Assembly: GCA_021613535.1 (NCBI GenBank)
Contig: CP075494.1
Span: forward strand, 4,030,001 to 4,094,000
Source: Adineta vaga
Taxonomy: Eukaryota > Rotifera
Direction of reading: 5' to 3'
Length of the DNA: 64,000 bases
Position numbers and translations under genes: made by a program. The notes beneath the pieces are model-generated. The model made no database searches. It was not told where the DNA came from and saw only the letters and a list, made by a program, of their open reading frames with translations. Below, one piece after another: positions 58,600 to 64,000 of the stretch. Position 1 is the stretch's first letter; every line of letters begins with the position of its first letter.

Positions 58600-59760
58600 G
58601 CATGGATATGTATTTTTATGTTAGTACTGAGTATTCAACAACTTTTTAATGTACATGATTTGCTGTCGTGTCACTTTCAAGCATTTATGGCGAATTTATT
58701 GATTATTATGAAAATTATTCATCTTTACATGACATTATTCTTGATTTTTATCAAACTCATCCATATGATCCGATCGATTTCACTTGTTATATATATTTAG
58801 AATGTGATCGTGATCCGTTGCCTTCGCGTCCAGATTGAACGGAAATTTGTATTGGAAAAATTGATTGTCTTAATAGTGACATTGATGAAAAATATTGTTG
58901 GCAAATCCATAACAATCAATTCTATGGTTATGTCCATATGAAGATGATGAAATTTTTCCAATAAATATCAGTGGACAAAATCATACTATGATGAAAAAGA
59001 ATGTGAAACATATGGTCATGTATTAATATATACTCATTGTAATTATTTATGGAATTGTTCGAATGAAGTCGATGAAGTGAATTGATATGTTTACCTGTTG
59101 GCAAAGCAAATGATGGTATGGTGGACTGCCTATCGATTGGTACAGCTTATGTAATCATAGATTTGATTGTCGCCCAATCAAGATAACGAGTAATTTTGTA
59201 TGAAAAATCGAATATATCCTCAATATATTACTCCTTGTGATTTTTCATTCGATTTTCTTTGATCTGATGCCGAATTATTTATTTGTGAATACTTACATAG
59301 ATAGAACAAAGATACATTATCACATTTTTCATTGAATGAAATCAATCAATCGATAATTATCAATATGAATCTCATGGTTAATGACATACGTGTTAGATTT
59401 GATAATGAAATGTAACAATGGACTTATTTAGTAATTTGAGATTGTCAAGTTAAATTTAATACAGATTTACTTTATTCAACATGACCTAAAAGTCTAACAA
59501 GAAATTATTCAATAGATATTGATATTTATGAGAAAAAATCATTAACTTATCTAGGATAAGTTTATTATTTTCAATTCTATATCCATTTTTACCTGTTTAT
59601 CGTTTCACAACAATCACTTATATTCAATGTAAAATGAATAAAATACAAACATGTATCGATGCATAATGTCATCATGGTCAATGTAAAGAAGGATGGCCTG
59701 AACGTTATTGTACAATTCAACATACTTGTCAATACTCATCTATAATTCGTTATGTATCGG
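58600..59760 (+). pseudogene. Second decayed LDLa receptor
   Basis: Plus strand, broken frames in the order of the LDLa/7TM receptor family. A stop interrupts RDPLPSRPD*TEIC, then CIGKIDCLNSDIDEKYCWQ (LDLa), CNYLWNCSNEVDEVN (LDLa-like), LPVGKANDGMVDCLSIGTAY (LDLa), and near 59660 TCIDA*CHHGQCKEGW. Stops and frame shifts lie between and within these units, and no 7TM region follows. Same family as the relic at 15135-17171, but a different copy in the opposite orientation. Confidence 0.65.
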
Positions 59761-60278
59761 TATTACAGCTAAAAATCGATTGATCTGTATTTGTTCTATT
59801 GATATATTTGGTCCTTGATGTTTTCTTCATGATAACATCTGCCAATTATTTCCTGATAGATCATTCTCATCATCGAATTCGACCGAGATATTGATGAGAC
59901 TGAACTGTGCAGAAATTTCCACAATGATCCGCCTCTTCTTTCGAAACTTATTGTGTAAGCGGCTGGAAAGACTGATCGGCTCTAGTATAGTGTACTCACT
60001 TTTCGGGTACACTAAAAAACGATCTTAACTGTTTATTGATGACAGTTTACAATTCATTTAAAATTTATATGGAAAATAGTGCATTTCCCTTAAACAAACA
60101 TAAATTTAGTTTTTACTGTTTCTCTTCTCCTCAATTCATTTGTAAAAGGAAAGAAAATTAAAAAAAAGTTTCACTCAACTTTTTTTCTCAATTTGAATTA
60201 TTAAAACAATTTCTGATAAAAAATCGCGCATATTTTATTCCATTCATTGATTGATTGATCAGAAACCTTCATTCTCAA
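59761..60278. other. Intergenic, nothing recognised
   Basis: AT-rich spacer between the receptor relic and the next gene. The minus-strand frame at 59827-60012 has no family features. Confidence 0.4.
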
Positions 60279-61076
60279 ATGTTTTTCTATTATTTAACGA
60301 TTATTTTTGCACTTATTTTCATAACTTGGATAGAAACAATACGAATTGGTTCTATTCATGGTATGGCTTTATCGTCATCTACTATCTCGCTTATATCAAT
60401 GAATAAATCATGTCATGAATGTATTTGTACAATGATTCAATCACAAAATATATTGGGTATTAGTTGTTCTTATAACAGAACTTGTCTAATTTTTACTAAT
60501 TATTCATCATTGTATATTTTGAACAATGCTTCAAACTCGACTTTTCATTTTCTTGTTTTTCCTCCTGAATCAGAGTTTACAACTTATCAATCGACCAATG
60601 GAATTCAGATGAGTACGTTTTCTAGATTTGAGTTTTTTAACGAAAAGAAGAATTTTTTGCTTCATTTTAGCAACAACTCAAATTGCTTCAACATCAAGTA
60701 TGCTTTTTTATTTTTAACAAAAATTTAGCCATATGAAAGAATTTGAGTATTTTGATCGCATTCAGAATTCAGTGGTTACTTCAAAAACGTATCTTTTCGT
60801 ATAAATTGATTGCATTTTGTAGATAATATATGGAGCTGTTCAAACATGACGGTTTTACACGATATCGATACACCTGGTCAAGATATAACGAGCTACCAAC
60901 CAAAGAACTACACAGAATGTTGTAGTTGGTGTTTATCTACATTAGATTGTGTTGGATTTGTATGGGGTTGGCCAAATAATTCATTTTCGGGACATCAATC
61001 TCGCTGTTGGTTAAAAAGAAATATAACTTCTCCTTCCTATAATCCAGCATACACGAGTACACATTTCGCATTCTAA
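60279..61076 (+). CDS. Secreted protein with PAN/apple-like domain
   Basis: Model join(60279..60612, 60671..60697, 60823..61076), 204 residues; introns 58 and 125 bp in phase. Signal peptide MFFYYLTIIFALIFITWIET. A Cys module follows: KSCHECICTMIQ...GISCSYNRTCLIFTNYSS, like the N-module of the gene at 8561. Exon 2 is a nine-residue Thr/Ser hinge. Exon 3 holds WSCSNMTVLHDIDTPGQDI, then TECCSWCLSTLDCVGFVWG and SRCWLKRN, the Cys pattern of PAN/apple domains, which bind proteins or sugars outside the cell. Several Asn-linked glycosylation sequons. Start taken at the first ATG; the open frame reaches further up only from TTG. Confidence 0.65.
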
Positions 61077-61723
61077 TGATGACAAATTAAAATTGATTAT
61101 TCAGTTTAGATAAAGTTTTCAACTTCATATAAATAAATCATCGAAAATTTGTTTCTCTTGAATTGTTATCCAGTTTACATATGTAGATCTTTACTTAACA
61201 ATATTTTTTAGTCTATATTCGAAATGATAATATCTGAAAACTGACTCCTAAATAAGATTAATTCAATAATTCTCTCTTTTCTTCTCTATATGAGTTTAAA
61301 ACACAAAGAAAAACATGATTAAAATTTTAACTATCACATTCGTTACTTCGTGTCTTATCGTTTTGAATCATATTGCAGAAAATTTCTACCCACTGAATAT
61401 AATTAACTAAACTCAGACTATATTTCTAGATTCGGGTACTTTCACCTATTCTCTATTATTGAAGAAGAATGTTTTCAAAGTCCATTGGTTATTTAGCTGG
61501 AGAATGTAAATATGTTTAATAGATAAAATTCATCAAATTTAAAGTAATCGTAGGATCTAGATATAATCTCTCCATCCAAATTCACAGCCTAAAAAAATCA
61601 TAGAACATTTTATTCTATATATGGAATGTGTTTATTAATGAAGTTTAGGAAATCAATCTTGTTAAAAGTCAAAAGTCATAGTCATCTATACAATCAAAGT
61701 AATTGAAATATCGTCAATAAGTT
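61077..61723. other. Convergent 3' region, nothing recognised
   Basis: AT-rich spacer between converging genes, no frame or repeat seen. Confidence 0.5.
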
Positions 61724-63468
61724 TTAATTACGTAATAAAACACTGATTTCATTTGAACCAGCATTTGCGACAATAATATCAAGTTTATTATCATTATTTA
61801 CGTCGATCAACATAACTTGTGTAGGAGTATCCCCAACTAAGTAGTTCGTTTCATTTTGAAAGATACCATTGCCTGTGTTGAGATAAATACCGACATTGTT
61901 CACAGCCGCATTGGCAACAATAAGGTCAGGCTTATTATCACAATTTACATCGCCTATAGCTACGGAACGTGGATATGCACCAACTGAGCGAGTAATTTGG
62001 CTTAGAAAGGTACCATTACCTGCATTAAAAAGAATACTAATGTTGTTCGAATTAGAATTTATAGCAATAATATCAGATTTATTATCATTATTCAAATCGC
62101 CGACAGCTATTGAAATTACATAAGTGCCAATTGGATAAGTAATTTGATTCAGAAAAGTACCATTGCCCATATTGAGAAGAACACCAACATTAGATGAATT
62201 GGAGTTTCCAACGATAATATCAAGCTTATTATCATTGTCTACATCAATGACTTCTATGGCGATTGGCTGACTACCAACTGTATATACCGTTTGATTGAAA
62301 AAGGTTCCATTACCGATATTGATAAGAACTCCCACATTATTTGAATTATAATTGGCTACAATAATATCAGGTTTATTGTCGGCGTTAACATCAGCTACTA
62401 CTACTGAGAACGGATTTGTACCTACGGAATAAGTCGTTTGACTTAGAAAAGTTCCATTGCCTGCATTGAGAAGAACGCCAACATTGTTTGAATTATAGTT
62501 TGCTACGACAATATCTGGTAGATTGTCAAGGTTTACATCAACTGCCGTCACTGAACGTGGATACACACCAACTGAGTAAAATATTTCAGCCAGGAAGGTA
62601 CCATTACCTAGATTGAGACGAACACCGACATTGTTTGAATTATAGTTTGCTACGATCATATCGGGTTTATCGTCATTGTTAACGTCAAGTACTGCCATTG
62701 AATATGGGACCAATCCAGTCGAGTATGTAGGCTGACTAACAAACATAATATTGCAAGCTATAAAGAAAAAACAAAATACTGAGAATTTTTCCAAATTAAT
62801 GAATTGATAATTCAGTAAAGTGACCGTAACTTTTAAAGGAAGTGATTAGCAGTCAAATTGTTTTAAAATCTTGAAATCGTCGTAGGCATTTGAAAAAGGT
62901 TCTCTCATCAATCAGTATTTCTTCTAGTATCGAAATTTATTTTATTAATTTATGAACTGCAGTCTTTTATATCTGTTATTTAAGATTTTGTTAGCTATTC
63001 TGAATACGTTGATAGATACTAAATCACTTACCAGTTGTTGTTGTCAATGTACTAATTGTGGATGTTGTAGTCGATACTATTGTAAAGAAAAGTAGACGAT
63101 GATGTATTTCTAAATATATTCTATCAATACTAACTTTGTAGAGTTCGCATTCCAGATACGGTGATCATGCTAATAGTATCCACATCGATAGACATGTTTG
63201 TATTTTGATTCGATATATTAGTGAATAATTGACAATTCAAAGACGATCGATGAAAACTTGCTGCTTGGCATTGAATTTCATTTAAACAAGCAACTTGACA
63301 CTTGCGAACATCTAGTGTAGTAGTTGTCGTTAACGGTAAACAAGTTGTATTCGTACATTGAAATTGCCATCCACTCAGAACTGACATTGTCAATAAATGT
63401 TTATCTTGTGCAACTAATTGTACGATAAGACCAAACAAAATCACCATCGATATTCCTAACGAATTCAT
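61724..63468 (-). CDS. Secreted PAN-like/Thr-linker/FG-GAP propeller protein
   Basis: Model complement(join(61724..62757, 63032..63076, 63135..63468)), 470 residues; introns 274 and 58 bp in phase. Signal peptide MNSLGISMVILFGLIVQLVA. A PAN-like Cys domain follows (GWQFQCTNTTC, VRKCQVACLNEIQCQAASF, NCQLFTN). A Thr/Ser hinge encoded by the 45-bp exon 2 comes next, then about seven FG-GAP/VCBS repeats of 46 residues, each with DVN.D.KPDIIVAN...N.VGVLLN.GNGTF. The D-x-N-x-D loops are calcium-binding in known FG-GAP propellers. The open frame at 62794 begins at TTG inside the intron and is not the true start. Extracellular binding protein; partner unknown. The propeller type is commonest in bacteria, but here it is embedded in an intron-bearing gene. 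Confidence 0.75.
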
Positions 63469-64000
63469 AACTAATAGGACTTCAAAGTATGATAGAATAA
63501 ATTTGATTTTGAATCCAAGACAGAAAAAAATATGAAACAATATGTTAATTTTTTGTTCCTCTTTCTCTTGACAAATGATATATTAAAGTCTACTGAGAAA
63601 TTAATTATATAAGTTTTTTTAAACTTGTCCAGGAAGTCTCATTTTGAAAGTGAACAGTACTCTATTTTTCTCTGATATTCAAGATTGAAACGAGTCATTT
63701 TTAGCTTTTATTTTATGCAAAATTTTTCGAAAGATTATGTAAAACTATATAATTTCAAGCACAAATCAAATTTCAACAGAGACACTGTTTTGAAACTAGA
63801 CAAGTAACAATAGTCTTTCTAAACAAAACTGATAATCACAATATTCATGATGTTTGTTCTCCGGACATAATCATCAAGATGAAGTATCAGTAAGTTTTTA
63901 ATAGCTATGGAAACATTTCTTTCAATTTATTAAATGGTTTTTTCTTCTAAGAAAGAAAGTTTATTTGATTTTGTATCAAATGTTCTTTTTTTGTCATTTT
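63469..64000. other. Upstream region of the FG-GAP gene, nothing recognised
   Basis: AT-rich with long T tracts to the window edge; no coding frame that I can support. Confidence 0.5.

Noticed and set aside
61896-62123. Plus-strand 75-codon frame
   Set aside because: Antisense of the FG-GAP repeats; repeated codons leave the other strand open by chance.

Overview
The window looks like nuclear DNA of a bdelloid rotifer (inference; no marker gene fixes the species). The sequence shows AT-rich DNA and compact genes, mostly with short GT-AG introns of about 38-83 bp. The gene families are ones that bdelloid genomes carry in large numbers: ADP-ribosyltransferase (ART) proteins with TPR repeats, divergent rhodopsin-like GPCRs, LDLa/7TM receptors, Kelch and FG-GAP beta-propellers, KY-type transglutaminase-like proteins and Thr-rich secreted proteins. 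I saw no transposase, reverse transcriptase, CRISPR array or bacterial operon. Splice sites were chosen by eye from GT-AG signals, reading phase and family resemblance, so they are models and not transcript-proven.

Layout. 1-5.4 kb: a decayed ART-TPR pseudogene, an LRAT-like gene and a small ABM-like gene. 5.8-10.6 kb: a broken vWA-domain gene, two GPCRs and a two-exon secreted protein. 11.4-15.1 kb: what reads as one gene carrying two ART modules, the second catalytically degenerate, followed by TPRs. 15.1-18.7 kb: a wrecked LDLa/7TM receptor and an intact GPCR. 19.2-24.6 kb: a questin-oxidase-like gene, a probably N-myristoylated transglutaminase-like/KY protein with a late frameshift, and a Kelch propeller. 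25.4-30.2 kb: a 13-exon DBH/MOXD1-type copper monooxygenase, a tiny three-exon secreted protein and a DUF3431-like type II membrane protein. 30.7-35.7 kb: a GPCR relic and two members of an unnamed Cys-rich membrane family, one with duplicated modules. 36.4-41.7 kb: a gene of at least 16 exons with cupredoxin-like, chitobiase-C-like and FN3-like parts. 43.1-44.9 kb: a mucin-like membrane protein.

46.7-54.3 kb is the most unusual region. An ART-TPR-KY fusion gene (47.8-50.6 kb) and its upstream DNA were duplicated in tandem. The copy (51.8-53.8 kb) has decayed, and the pair is flanked by two divergent copies of a small Cys-rich gene family in opposite orientation. 56-64 kb: a gene relic, a tRNA-Gly-like half, a GPCR, a second LDLa receptor relic, a PAN-like secreted protein and a PAN-Thr-FG-GAP secreted protein.

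No pathway can be read from the order of the genes. The common themes are sensing and surface functions (GPCRs, LDLa receptors, secreted PAN and FG-GAP proteins), ART/TPR/KY scaffold proteins that are actively duplicating, fusing and dying, and families typical of non-animal donors (questin oxidase, DUF3431, FG-GAP) that now carry animal-style introns or signal anchors.
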